Source: an uncultured Lachnospiraceae bacterium
Lineage (GTDB): Bacteria; Bacillota; Clostridia; Lachnospirales; Lachnospiraceae
Reading direction: 5' to 3'
Length of the DNA: 64,000 nucleotides
NCBI GenBank assembly: GCA_937920345.1
Contig: CALGVA010000053.1
Span: 62,001-126,000 of the forward strand
In this document: piece after piece, positions 9,117-16,621 of the stretch
Numbering within the stretch: the first letter of the stretch is position 1
Layout of the letters: the number at the start of each line of letters is the position of its first letter
Made by a program: the position numbers and the translations under genes
The notes under the pieces: model-generated
What the model was told of the DNA's origin: nothing
What the model saw: the letters and a program-made list of their open reading frames with translations, nothing else
Database searches by the model: none

Positions 9117-9665
9117 CTATTCCTTCTCTTCCGGCATCTCCTCCTCCACCGGTCTCCACGCCCGTCCGAAGTTGATGTCTTTAAAGAGCGCGGCGAGACC
9201 GCTGATCTGTTTGAGGCGCAGGATCTCGTCCCGATCCATACCCAGATGTTTGGAGATCCAGGCATCACTCCGGCCCAGCTCATGCAGTTCTTTGATGATA
9301 TTGCTCATCAGATCCACATCGTGGGAACCGCGCGCGCGGTTATGTCTGACGGTGCTTGCCATGCGGTTTGCCAGAGGCTTATCGATTACCGTCACGGGCA
9401 TCATGCCGTGTTCCCGCGCATAAATATCGGGATATTCTTTCATGACGCGCCAGCGGTGGAAACCGTCCACGATCGCATAGATATCCTGCGCTTCAGAATA
9501 ATAACATACGATCGGCATGGTATAGCCGTCCTCCTTTATACTGTCGTACAGCAGTTTCATTTCCGGTGGAGCGACATTGTTGGGATTGTATGTATTCGGC
9601 ACTATTTTTTCAAAAGGAACCGCGACTATGCTGTATACCGGACTCTTAAATGTATTATTTGGCAT
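9117..9665 (-). CDS. ParB/Srx-fold protein, IbrB-like
   Basis: 182 residues. The N-terminal half has the ParB/sulfiredoxin-like N-domain pattern: EKIVPNTYNPN, then a DSIKEDGYTMPI helix-strand and DGFHRW, the conserved G-H/F-R loop of the fold. The remainder is helical (NRARGSHD followed by an HTH-like region near SDAWISKHLGMDRDEIL). Proteins of this kind are encoded next to PAPS-reductase-like IbrA proteins in enterobacteria and phages, and the same pairing occurs here: the start overlaps the end of the next gene by 11 bases on the same strand. In E. coli IbrAB affects expression of immunoglobulin-binding proteins, but the biochemical role is unclear. Confidence 0.75.
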   Translation of the reverse strand: MPNNTFKSPVYSIVAVPFEKIVPNTYNPNNVAPPEMKLLYDSIKEDGYTMPIVCYYSEAQDIYAIVDGFHRWRVMKEYPDIYAREHGMMPVTVIDKPLANRMASTVRHNRARGSHDVDLMSNIIKELHELGRSDAWISKHLGMDRDEILRLKQISGLAALFKDINFGRAWRPVEEEMPEEKE

Positions 9666-10977
9666 GGATCATTTCTCCGTATTTCTGTTTAATCTTATTG
9701 ATTCTCTGCTGCTCCTGTTTCGTCGGAGCAAAACCCATAAAGCGGCATGTATGGTCGTTCTTTAAAATGCAGTAGCACATTCGCTTCCAGCTCGGAATGT
9801 CTTTAGTGGATTTGATATCATCCGTGTGGTCGGGAATGGCGCCGATGAAGATGATACGTGAGTTTTTCATCAGCGTATAGTTCGACACGCCGTTGCGCCG
9901 GATATTGTATCCGTGATCGAGCAGTTCCTGGATCACGCATTCCTCCAGGCCGCCGCCTGTTTTATGCCAGAACTCAATGGACGTATTGAATTTCTTCACA
10001 TAATTATTGCGCAGCCTCGTCGGGAGTGTATCCAGCAGAAACTTCGTGTAGGATTCCCAGGTGTGTCCCTCCGGCAGTGTGATGCTGCGGTAGCCCATCG
10101 CCTTCGTCCGTCCGTAGATACAGCCGAAGTTGGCGCCGCGGACACGGCCGACGAGTCTGGTCCAGATCTCGGGATCGATCACCCGGTACAGGTTCAGGGA
10201 GTCTTTGGAATAGTCATTAAAAGGCGAGGCAACACGCATCTGGTTGATTTTCAGACCTGCCTTGTAATACAGGTCATACAGGGCATTATAGTCGTAGTGA
10301 AAACGGTAGTTGGCTACCCATATGTCCTGATTGGACCAGTCATAGAGCGGCGAAGCGCACCACACATCCTTGAACTGTCTGGTGATCCAGCATTCACCGT
10401 CGTATCCGTATTTCCGGTTCACGATCCCGCTGTAGCGCTGCAGGGATTCGTCTGCACGGATACCGAGCAGGCAGACAGTCTTCTTATAACCGTGCGTTTC
10501 CTTATAGAACCGGCCGAACTGCTTGGCCAGATCTTCCTGGTGCATGCGGTAGCGGTAATGGTTGAAAGGGTTGCTCATGTTGATTACATAGGGATATTTC
10601 GGCATCGGGCGGACCCAGATATCTTCCTTCTTGTCATCCCAGGGATACCAGTACATTTCATAACTGCTGAGAGCCGTTCTGGTTGCCATCGGCAGGCATA
10701 CCCAGTAAAGATCGCATTCACCCTCCAACGCCTTGAAAGTTCTCGTGACATATTCCGTGGTCATACTGTACTGTGCTTCAAAGTCCTGATGAAACACACC
10801 AATCCTGCGGTCCGGATAGAGTCTGCGCTTAAAGTCCAGAAGGAGATTTAATAATACGCCGCTGTCTTTGCCGCCGCTGAACGATACGTAGATATTGTCA
10901 AACTCCTGAAAAAGATAATCAAAACGTTCCTGTACGGCGTCGTAAACGGTTTTCTCTTGGTAGCCCTTGGTCATCAT
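9655..10977 (-). CDS. Phosphoadenosine-phosphosulfate reductase-like protein, IbrA-like
   Basis: 440 residues; the ATG at 10977 is preceded by GGGAGG at 8 bases, and a second ATG follows at once. SGGKDSG at residues 34-40 is the PP-loop of the adenine-nucleotide alpha-hydrolase / PAPS reductase family. The protein is longer than assimilatory CysH and has the DUF3440-type C-terminal part with a CYC motif near 402 and an SxDIW-type segment in the middle (DWSNQDIWVANY). It is cotranscribed with the ParB-fold gene, which it overlaps. No sulfate-assimilation genes are nearby, so a dedicated nucleotide-dependent activity, perhaps on nucleic acid or a small molecule as for DndC-like relatives, is an inference only. 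Confidence 0.8.
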   Translation of the reverse strand: MMTKGYQEKTVYDAVQERFDYLFQEFDNIYVSFSGGKDSGVLLNLLLDFKRRLYPDRRIGVFHQDFEAQYSMTTEYVTRTFKALEGECDLYWVCLPMATRTALSSYEMYWYPWDDKKEDIWVRPMPKYPYVINMSNPFNHYRYRMHQEDLAKQFGRFYKETHGYKKTVCLLGIRADESLQRYSGIVNRKYGYDGECWITRQFKDVWCASPLYDWSNQDIWVANYRFHYDYNALYDLYYKAGLKINQMRVASPFNDYSKDSLNLYRVIDPEIWTRLVGRVRGANFGCIYGRTKAMGYRSITLPEGHTWESYTKFLLDTLPTRLRNNYVKKFNTSIEFWHKTGGGLEECVIQELLDHGYNIRRNGVSNYTLMKNSRIIFIGAIPDHTDDIKSTKDIPSWKRMCYCILKNDHTCRFMGFAPTKQEQQRINKIKQKYGEMIHAK

Positions 10978-11040
10978 GCGGCAGACCTCCCTAAGTTGTA
11001 TGAGATGCGGCAGGAAATAGTTCCGTTTATTCCGCTTATT

Positions 11041-11116
11041 CGAGTTCGCGAAGTGAATCTCGTAAATGAGCTATGCTCGCAAACAGGCTATGCTCGCAAA
11101 CGAGCTTTGCTCGTTT
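11041..11116. repeat. Cluster of short repeats and a perfect hairpin between divergent genes
   Basis: In this divergent intergenic region GCTATGCTCGCAAAC occurs at 11070-11084 and again at 11087-11101. An 8-bp perfect hairpin follows: AAACGAGC at 11098-11105, loop TTT, GCTCGTTT at 11109-11116, then TATTATT. At 11041-11062 lies CGAGTTCGCGAAGTGAATCTCG, one copy of an imperfect palindrome that recurs at 18282, 18322 and, in a shorter form, at 49539. A plus-strand terminator shape in front of the BlaI promoter would shield it from upstream readthrough. Confidence 0.6.
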
Positions 11117-11216
11117 TATTATTGTAGCACAAAATTTCCATTTTTTTCCAATTTTTGTCAAAAATATACATAAGACTTCGAAAATTATCAAAAATTATCA
11201 AAATTTAAAAACTAAG

Positions 11217-11272
11217 TTGACATTTATGTATAATTAATTGTATAGTAGAAGAAAGACTACAGAAAATAGTCT
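11217..11272 (+). promoter_or_regulatory. Promoter and operator of the BlaI-type repressor operon
   Basis: TTGACA at 11217-11222 and TATAGT at 11241-11246, spaced 18 bases, form a near-consensus sigma-A promoter. Just downstream, AGACTA (11254-11259) and TAGTCT (11267-11272) form an inverted repeat around CAGAAAA, where a bound repressor would block initiation. Nearly the same site recurs at 13351-13369 below a second promoter. BlaI/MecI repressors bind dyads of this size, so autoregulation is inferred. Confidence 0.75.
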
Positions 11273-11289
11273 AAAAGGAAGTGAAACAG

Positions 11290-11652
11290 ATGAAAAATAT
11301 TTATAATTTGCCGGAAGCTGAACAGGAGGTGATGGAGAAGCTATGGGATCAGGAAGGGGGAATTAAGCAGGCGCAGCTGCTGACTTTGTTTGAAGAAGAC
11401 GGTAAAGAGTGGAAAAGACAGACGCTCAACACTTTCTTGTCACGATTAGAAGAAAAGGGAATGGTAAAAAGGGAAAATAGAATAGTCGAAGCAATATATG
11501 ACAGGGAAGAGTACTATTTGATGCAAATGGAGGAAGCAATTGATCATATGTATGGCGGGAAACTGAGTAACCTTGTTGCGGCATTTACAAGGAAAAACAG
11601 CATTAGTCAACAGGAGGCGGAGGAGCTTGCCAGAATATTAGAAAAATACTAG
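11290..11652 (+). CDS. BlaI/MecI/CopY-family transcriptional repressor
   Basis: 120 residues from the ATG at 11290, with AAAAGGAA 9 bases upstream; a GTG at 11281 is in frame but overlaps that SD. The fold is the BlaI winged helix: LPEAEQEVMEKLW at the N-terminus, a recognition region around KRQTLNTFLSRLEEKGMV, and a C-terminal dimerisation helix pair (SQQEAEELARILEK). Family members repress their own operon and target genes and are inactivated by the partner M56 protease, which is the next gene 12 bases downstream. The likely operator is the dyad at 11254-11272, with a second at 13351-13369. Confidence 0.9.
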   Translation: MKNIYNLPEAEQEVMEKLWDQEGGIKQAQLLTLFEEDGKEWKRQTLNTFLSRLEEKGMVKRENRIVEAIYDREEYYLMQMEEAIDHMYGGKLSNLVAAFTRKNSISQQEAEELARILEKY

Positions 11653-11664
11653 GGAGATGAAACT

Positions 11665-13023
11665 ATGAAGTATCTGCTGATTATGTCTTTTTCAGGCAGT
11701 ACCATGGTAGTAATCTATATGCTGTTCAGAATTCTGCTGAGGGATCAAATGCCCGCAAGACTGCAGTACCTGCTCGCAAAGATAGCGGCGTTATTTTATC
11801 TTATACCGCTGCCTTTCGTAAAAGAATGGTATGTTGCGCTTGCGGGGCAGTTGCGTCCGAAACGCAAGAGTGTTTCGAATATCTCGGCAGTATGGGCGGG
11901 ATGTATGGTTCATACAAATGAGAAAACTTATATCAATGAGTATTTGAAGGTTCAGCTGCTCATAATTATTGTATGGATTTTAGCTGCTGTAATGTGGCTT
12001 ATGTATGAATTGAAGGATTACTGCAAGACCAGAAAGAGGGTGTTAAACTGCGCGGATCAAGTGCTTACCAGAGAGGAAAGCATATGTCTGGAGCAGATGA
12101 AGAAACGGTGCGGCGTAATGCGTAAAGTTACCGTATATCAGGATGAGGCAGGCGGGAAGACAATCACGTTCGGGTTCTTTAAACCGGTTATTCTGTGCGA
12201 CCAGAAGCCGGGCACGCTGGATGCCGAGCTGCTCCTGTGTCATGAATTGGTCCACATTAAGCGGTGCGATGTCTGGTGGAAAATGTTAGTACAGTGTGTG
12301 GTTATGCTTCACTGGTGGAATCCGGTCGCATGGATTCTATACCGGGATTATGAACGGGTCAGTGAGTGGTCTTGTGACGAGATCGTCGTACAGGACAGAA
12401 CGAGAAACGAAATAAAGAGATATCTGTATCTGCTGATTCAGGAATCCATGAAGAAAGAGGTGTGCGGCAGACCTTATCGGAGCTGGGTGACGGGATTCGG
12501 CAGTGATGCGAGGAAACTAAAGAAAAGGATGGATAATGTTATGAGAATGAAGAAGTGGAATAAGGCTATGATGGGTGCGATTGTTGGAGTGTTTGTTCTG
12601 GCGAACTCGCTGACAGTGCTGGCTTATGAGGATACGATTCAGGTGGAACCCAGAGCAAGCATGCCGCATGATGAAGTGGAGTATTTTATGGAAGGGGAAA
12701 TGTACCAGTTTATTCCGGGAGCAGTCGAGGTAGAGACGGCGGAAGAAACGGATGTATATATACCATATGATGGTGAAATCATATATGTGAACCAGTTTGT
12801 AGATGCGGAAGGTAATGTTTATGAGGTGCAGAAAACAGAAGGAGCGGTCGTATACAGGGCCTGTAATCATACATATGATTCTGGACAGCTTGCAGTGCAT
12901 GATAAACAATCGGATGGAGGCTGTATCGTAAAAGTATATGATGCGGATCGGTGTAGCAAATGCGGCTATGTGTTGCTCGGCAAACAAATTTCAGAAACGA
13001 AGTATATGGTATGCCCGCACTGA
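11665..13023 (+). CDS. BlaR1/MecR1-like M56 membrane metalloprotease sensor
   Basis: 452 residues. Membrane helices lie near residues 1-25, 33-50 and 92-112, then the cytoplasmic zinc-protease domain with HELVH at 193-197 and the downstream SCDEIVVQ segment, and a last helix near 308-325 (MGAIVGVFVLANS). About 120 extracellular residues follow. They lack the penicillin-binding sensor domain of BlaR1 and instead carry a Cys/His-rich end: CNHTY, CSKCG and CPH. By analogy the protein senses an external signal and cleaves the BlaI-type repressor encoded just upstream; the ligand is unknown and need not be a beta-lactam. Confidence 0.88.
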   Translation: MKYLLIMSFSGSTMVVIYMLFRILLRDQMPARLQYLLAKIAALFYLIPLPFVKEWYVALAGQLRPKRKSVSNISAVWAGCMVHTNEKTYINEYLKVQLLIIIVWILAAVMWLMYELKDYCKTRKRVLNCADQVLTREESICLEQMKKRCGVMRKVTVYQDEAGGKTITFGFFKPVILCDQKPGTLDAELLLCHELVHIKRCDVWWKMLVQCVVMLHWWNPVAWILYRDYERVSEWSCDEIVVQDRTRNEIKRYLYLLIQESMKKEVCGRPYRSWVTGFGSDARKLKKRMDNVMRMKKWNKAMMGAIVGVFVLANSLTVLAYEDTIQVEPRASMPHDEVEYFMEGEMYQFIPGAVEVETAEETDVYIPYDGEIIYVNQFVDAEGNVYEVQKTEGAVVYRACNHTYDSGQLAVHDKQSDGGCIVKVYDADRCSKCGYVLLGKQISETKYMVCPH

Positions 13024-13110
13024 TCATATAAATAGAACTGGCAGACACTAGTCTGTTTTTGACCAAACATAACACAAATAATATTGATATTGCAAATTAA
13101 TACGAAATCT

Positions 13111-13159
13111 AGTAGTACCGATACTATAAATGTTGTAAAATAATAGTATCGGTACTATT
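13111..13159. terminator. Long perfect stem-loop after the M56 gene
   Basis: AGTACCGATACTAT at 13114-13127 pairs perfectly with ATAGTATCGGTACT at 13143-13156, and pairing extends one to three positions outward; the loop is 15 bases. A moderately T-rich stretch (ATTTGTTTCTT) follows on the plus strand. It probably ends the repressor-protease transcript, although the stem is AT-rich for a terminator. Confidence 0.55.
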
Positions 13160-13316
13160 TGTTTCTTGGGATTAGGGTGTCAAAAGGCGTATTTCACGTA
13201 ACGACAGAAATCGCAGCCGCGCTCTACGAGCGTAGTATAATATCGTACATATATTACCACAAATTTGTAAAATGCATACAGGTTCACTACAATATAAAGA
13301 GTCCGATGAAAACATG

Positions 13317-13369
13317 TTGACAGGTAATGTGGCAGATGATAATATACAGATGACTACAGAAAGTAGTCA
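13317..13369 (+). promoter_or_regulatory. Second BlaI-type promoter/operator
   Basis: TTGACA at 13317-13322 and TAATAT at 13340-13345, spaced 17 bases. TGACTAC (13351-13357) and GTAGTCA (13363-13369) form a perfect 7-bp inverted repeat around AGAAA. The core GACTACAGAAA is identical to the operator at 11254-11272 and lies at the same distance from the -10 box, so the same repressor should control the small-protein genes downstream. Confidence 0.75.
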
Positions 13370-13372
13370 AAT

Positions 13373-13415
13373 GGAAACTGCACTGTGTTATTCCCATGGT
13401 AGAAATGCAGTTTCC
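13373..13415 (+). promoter_or_regulatory. Leader hairpin downstream of the second operator
   Basis: GGAAACTGCA at 13373-13382 is a perfect inverted repeat of TGCAGTTTCC at 13406-13415, with a 23-base loop. It lies in the untranslated leader of about 110 bases before the ATG at 13477. No T-run follows, so it is not an obvious terminator; an effect on mRNA stability or translation is possible. Confidence 0.4.
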
Positions 13416-13476
13416 GGATATTTGCAATCTGCAAGTTAAGACTGTAAACGAAAACATGTTTTGAGGAGGAAGACCT

Positions 13477-13941
13477 ATGCGAAAGATAAAGAAGATATCG
13501 GCGAAAGTCGATTGTGTGTCTGGTACATGTCTCTTTTTCTACATGGGAACTGGAACGGGTAAAACTCTGGCTTTTCCTGTCATGACGCGGGAGGTGTTTA
13601 TGAAGAAAAAGCATGGGATCACAGTCATTTTGGCAGCTGCAGTAATCGGCTTAAGCACTTATATCATGACTTTAAGGGACACAACACCTGCGATTTCTGC
13701 AAAAGAGGCCGAGAAAATTATGCAAAACTATTGCATGGATTCACTCCAGGGCGGCCAATGGGAGGAAGAGTCCATATTGGGGAGGCTTGCCGATACAGAA
13801 GTCAGCGACAGCGAGGCGTATAGCTTCGAGATCAGATTCAAGGAGAGTGGGAGGCTGATTGCCAGTTATGCAGTGACGGTGGATGGCAGTGCTATTTTCC
13901 GGTATAATCCTGCAGATGACGTGTGGGTCATGCAGGAATAA
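13477..13941 (+). CDS. Small single-span membrane-anchored protein under BlaI-type control
   Basis: 154 residues from the ATG at 13477, which has a very strong SD (GAGGAGG, 7 bases upstream). An internal ATG at 13600 (GGGAGG, 5 bases upstream) would give a 113-residue protein beginning MKKKHG, with a membrane segment right after it (ITVILAAAVIGLSTYIM); that form looks more like a normal secreted or anchored protein, so the true start is undecided. The outer part, about 90 residues, contains SAKEAEKIMQNYC and a beta-rich end. I do not recognise the family. The operator at 13351-13369 suggests it is an output of the BlaI/M56 switch. Confidence 0.65.
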   Translation: MRKIKKISAKVDCVSGTCLFFYMGTGTGKTLAFPVMTREVFMKKKHGITVILAAAVIGLSTYIMTLRDTTPAISAKEAEKIMQNYCMDSLQGGQWEEESILGRLADTEVSDSEAYSFEIRFKESGRLIASYAVTVDGSAIFRYNPADDVWVMQE

Positions 13942-13961
13942 ATGAAAGGAGTGTATGCAGC

Positions 13962-14213
13962 ATGAATCTTTTACATAGAAAGAAAATTATCACGGTAAGT
14001 GATCCGGCGAAGAAAGAACTGGTACAGGGACTTCTTGCACGGCACAATATAGAGTACAGGATGAAGGCAAAGGAGATTCTGCAGAAAAATCCGGTGGATA
14101 CGGCGCGGGTCGGAACACTTGGCATGAATCAAATGAAAATCACATACTCTTTTTATGTGGATAAGGCAGACGCGGATACCGCGAAGAGTCTTCTGCAAAG
14201 CGGCAGTCTGTGA
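13962..14213 (+). CDS. Small cytosolic protein, possibly DUF2007-like
   Basis: 83 residues from the ATG at 13962, with GAAAGGAG 10 bases upstream; it starts 20 bases after the previous stop and so is probably the second gene of that transcript. The sequence (IITVSDPAKKELVQGLLARH, then a YSFYVDKADADTAKSLL strand-helix) resembles the small putative signal-transducing fold of DUF2007, a ferredoxin-like alpha/beta domain. No catalytic residues are evident. It is convergent with the ABC permease gene that follows. Confidence 0.6.
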   Translation: MNLLHRKKIITVSDPAKKELVQGLLARHNIEYRMKAKEILQKNPVDTARVGTLGMNQMKITYSFYVDKADADTAKSLLQSGSL

Positions 14214-14227
14214 GGGTATGAACGACG

Positions 14228-14250
14228 GGCGGAGCATCACATGCTCCGCC
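14228..14250. terminator. Hairpin between convergent genes
   Basis: GGCGGAGCAT (14228-14237) and ATGCTCCGCC (14241-14250) form a perfect 10-bp stem with a three-base loop, overlapping the stop codon of the minus-strand permease gene. It sits between convergent genes and may stop transcription both ways, but neither side has a clear T-run. Confidence 0.5.
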
Positions 14251-15481
14251 TGCAGTACGTCCGGACCGTCAGCCACAGGAAAAGGGGAATCTCTATCGCC
14301 GGTACGATCATAAGAAGCCACGGCGTCCATACGGTGAGAGGACCTACTCCTAGAAATTCAAAATAGTATGTCGCGGCGTAGCTGAAGGAATTGCTTCCGC
14401 CGAGAGCGCCGGAGGGCAGCAGTACTCTCAGATAAGCGGACAGATCAGTGCCGATCATCATGTAGAAGACGGACGGGATCAGGACAAATGCGATAGTCAG
14501 CCCTGTGGAGAGTGTCGTGTTCTTACAGGCAGAGGAGATATACAGCACGCAGCTGACGCATGCAAGCAGAGCAATAAAGCCGGCGAGCATGACCAGATTC
14601 TGCAGCTGTCCCATATTGACACCAAGCAGCGTGGATGCCGAGAACAGGATCTGCATGGAGGTACGTCGGCATTCCCAGCCGAAAAGACTGTTCGAAATTA
14701 CCATGAAGACTGTCATACACAGTGTAAATGTGACGACGCTGATGGTCAGAGCCGATAATATTTTCACAAAAGCAAGTTTGCGTCTGCCGTGCCTGGTACT
14801 GCGCAGAATATCGTCTGCGCCGGTCTGGTATTCGCTGCTAAACGAAGGCGCTGTGATCATGACGCACAGGAACATCAGCAGAAACAGATAGAAGCCTTCA
14901 TATTCATACATGTTGGTATCATAGCCGGGATAATAGTAGAAAGGCATAGATACCTTTTCATACATGCCGGCGGCAAGCTGCTGTGCCTGTGGATTCCGTT
15001 TCTGCTCCAGCTTCATCAGGTCGGTCAGACGGGTGCGGCAGCGATCATAGAAGTGGCGCGCGTCTTCCTCTGTAATTTCCGTGTAATCGGGAGCCAGTCC
15101 GCTTTCAGAATCCGCCATGACTTCATGCAGTCTGCTCATAAGCGGTGACCATGGAAAAATCTTCTCATTGTGCACGTTGCGGGGAAAATCCCCGTAGAAG
15201 TCCCCGTACCGTTTCAGATTCTCCTGATAGGCGTGCAGACCTTCCGCCATCTTTTCGGGCGTTACTTCGCCGGCACTGGGCTGCTGCAGTGCCTTGCGGA
15301 TCGCGAGGGCTTCTCGTCCCTTAATCGTCTTTTCCTGCCCGTTTTCTTCATAAGTAAACCGTACATAAGTAACCGGTACATATGCCATAAAGACAGACAA
15401 GGCCACCGCCGCCGCAAGGAATAACAGTGCACTTCTGGTCCGCAGAATGCGTTTTAATTCTTCTCTGTATAATCTGATCAT
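14237..15481 (-). CDS. ABC-2-type transporter permease
   Basis: 414 residues. One membrane helix lies at the N-terminus (SALLFLAAAVALSVFMAYV), followed by an extracytoplasmic region of about 170 residues, then a cluster of about five helices between 190 and 410. This one-plus-many topology with a large outer loop is typical of ABC-2 exporters of peptides, lipids or antibiotics in Firmicutes. It is the last gene of a minus-strand set: ECF sigma factor, membrane protein, ABC ATPase, permease. The substrate cannot be read from the sequence. Confidence 0.82.
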   Translation of the reverse strand: MIRLYREELKRILRTRSALLFLAAAVALSVFMAYVPVTYVRFTYEENGQEKTIKGREALAIRKALQQPSAGEVTPEKMAEGLHAYQENLKRYGDFYGDFPRNVHNEKIFPWSPLMSRLHEVMADSESGLAPDYTEITEEDARHFYDRCRTRLTDLMKLEQKRNPQAQQLAAGMYEKVSMPFYYYPGYDTNMYEYEGFYLFLLMFLCVMITAPSFSSEYQTGADDILRSTRHGRRKLAFVKILSALTISVVTFTLCMTVFMVISNSLFGWECRRTSMQILFSASTLLGVNMGQLQNLVMLAGFIALLACVSCVLYISSACKNTTLSTGLTIAFVLIPSVFYMMIGTDLSAYLRVLLPSGALGGSNSFSYAATYYFEFLGVGPLTVWTPWLLMIVPAIEIPLFLWLTVRTYCRRSM

Positions 15482-15546
15482 AGTGATAAGTCCTTTCTGT
15501 AGATACTATAGATTCGCGCATTACAAGGTGTTTAATCGAACCTGGG

Positions 15547-15613
15547 AGAATGCAGCATTATGCATTCTTCCGGAGATGATATAGATGTCCTTAGACCGTG
15601 TACTGTACGGTCT
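15547..15613 (-). other. Two small hairpins between the ABC ATPase and permease genes
   Basis: AGAATGCA/TGCATTCT (15547-15554 and 15561-15568) and AGACCGT/ACGGTCT (15593-15599 and 15607-15613) are perfect short inverted repeats in the 131-base spacer. The second touches the stop codon of the ATPase gene. They may tune relative expression of the two subunits; no T-run follows. Confidence 0.4.
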
Positions 15614-16521
15614 TAGGATATCTTCATCTCCATAGGAAACAAATCTAAATACAAATCTTCCAGCGTCGGCGCCTGTGGCACCGCATCCGGAATATCCGTC
15701 TGTTTTCCCAGATACCGGAGACAGATGCGTCCGTCTTCCTCGTTTCGCAGATTGACGATCTGTATGCCGGGCTCAGCCTCCCACATGCCGAGTTCCTGCG
15801 GCGGGATAAACGCTTGAAATACCCGTCCGTGTATCCGGGAGACTAATTCCTGCGTGGTGCCGGTCTGCAGGATACTGCCGTTTTTCATAATGGCATTCTG
15901 CGAGGCGATGTATTCCACATCAGATACAATGTGCGTGGAGATCAGTACGATCCGGTTCCTGGCAAATTCCGAGAGCAGATTGCGGAAGCGGACCCGCTCC
16001 GCAGGATCAAGCCCGCTGGTGGGTTCATCCAGCACGAGAAATTCGGGATTATTGAGGAGCGCCTGCGCAATGCCCACACGACGTTTCATACCGCCGGAGA
16101 GCTTTAGGATTCTTTTGCGGCGCACATCTGTAAGCGACAGTTCCGTGAGTAATTCGTCGATCCGTGCCTTAGCCTGCCGGTCGGTCAGACCTTTGAGCGC
16201 AGCAATGTATTCCAGATACTGCTGTACGGTAAACTCGGGGTAGAAACCGAACTCCTGCGGCAGATATCCGATGATGTCACGATAGGCATCGTCAAGCTGT
16301 GTGATATCTATGCCGTCGCAGCAGATGCGTCCGGCAGTAGGTTTCATAATACCGCAGATCATGCGCATCAGCGTAGTCTTGCCGGAGCCGTTGGCGCCCA
16401 GAAGCCCCCATACGCCGGGCGTCAGGCATAAGCTTACATCTTCCACGGCTTTCTTGACAGGATTACTTCGATTGTTTTTGTCCTTAAAATGTTTAGACAC
16501 ATGTTCTAATGTGATTTCCAT
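15613..16521 (-). CDS. ABC transporter ATP-binding protein
   Basis: 302 residues from the ATG at 16521, preceded by GGAGG; an upstream in-frame start at 16566 is unlikely. It contains a Walker A (GANGSGKTT near 43), the Q-loop YLPQEFGFYPEF, the signature LSGGMKRR and a Walker B/D-loop LVLDEPTSGLDP, then an H-loop (STHIVSD). The C-terminal 80 residues are a family-specific tail. With the permease downstream it forms a two-component ABC-2 exporter. It belongs to the ECF sigma operon and is probably induced by that sigma factor. Confidence 0.92.
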   Translation of the reverse strand: MEITLEHVSKHFKDKNNRSNPVKKAVEDVSLCLTPGVWGLLGANGSGKTTLMRMICGIMKPTAGRICCDGIDITQLDDAYRDIIGYLPQEFGFYPEFTVQQYLEYIAALKGLTDRQAKARIDELLTELSLTDVRRKRILKLSGGMKRRVGIAQALLNNPEFLVLDEPTSGLDPAERVRFRNLLSEFARNRIVLISTHIVSDVEYIASQNAIMKNGSILQTGTTQELVSRIHGRVFQAFIPPQELGMWEAEPGIQIVNLRNEEDGRICLRYLGKQTDIPDAVPQAPTLEDLYLDLFPMEMKIS

Positions 16522-16621
16522 GATTCCTCCATTCCGGAGCTTTTTTGCGATTGAAAAAAAGCACATCAGTGTTTCAATCTTTACTCCTTTTGTTTATGTT
16601 GCTTTATTGCTGCTGCTTTGC

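Noticed and set aside
13477..13599. GTGTGKT in the N-terminal segment as a P-loop remnant
   Set aside because: Spacing is one residue short of GxxxxGKT and no other ATPase motif follows.
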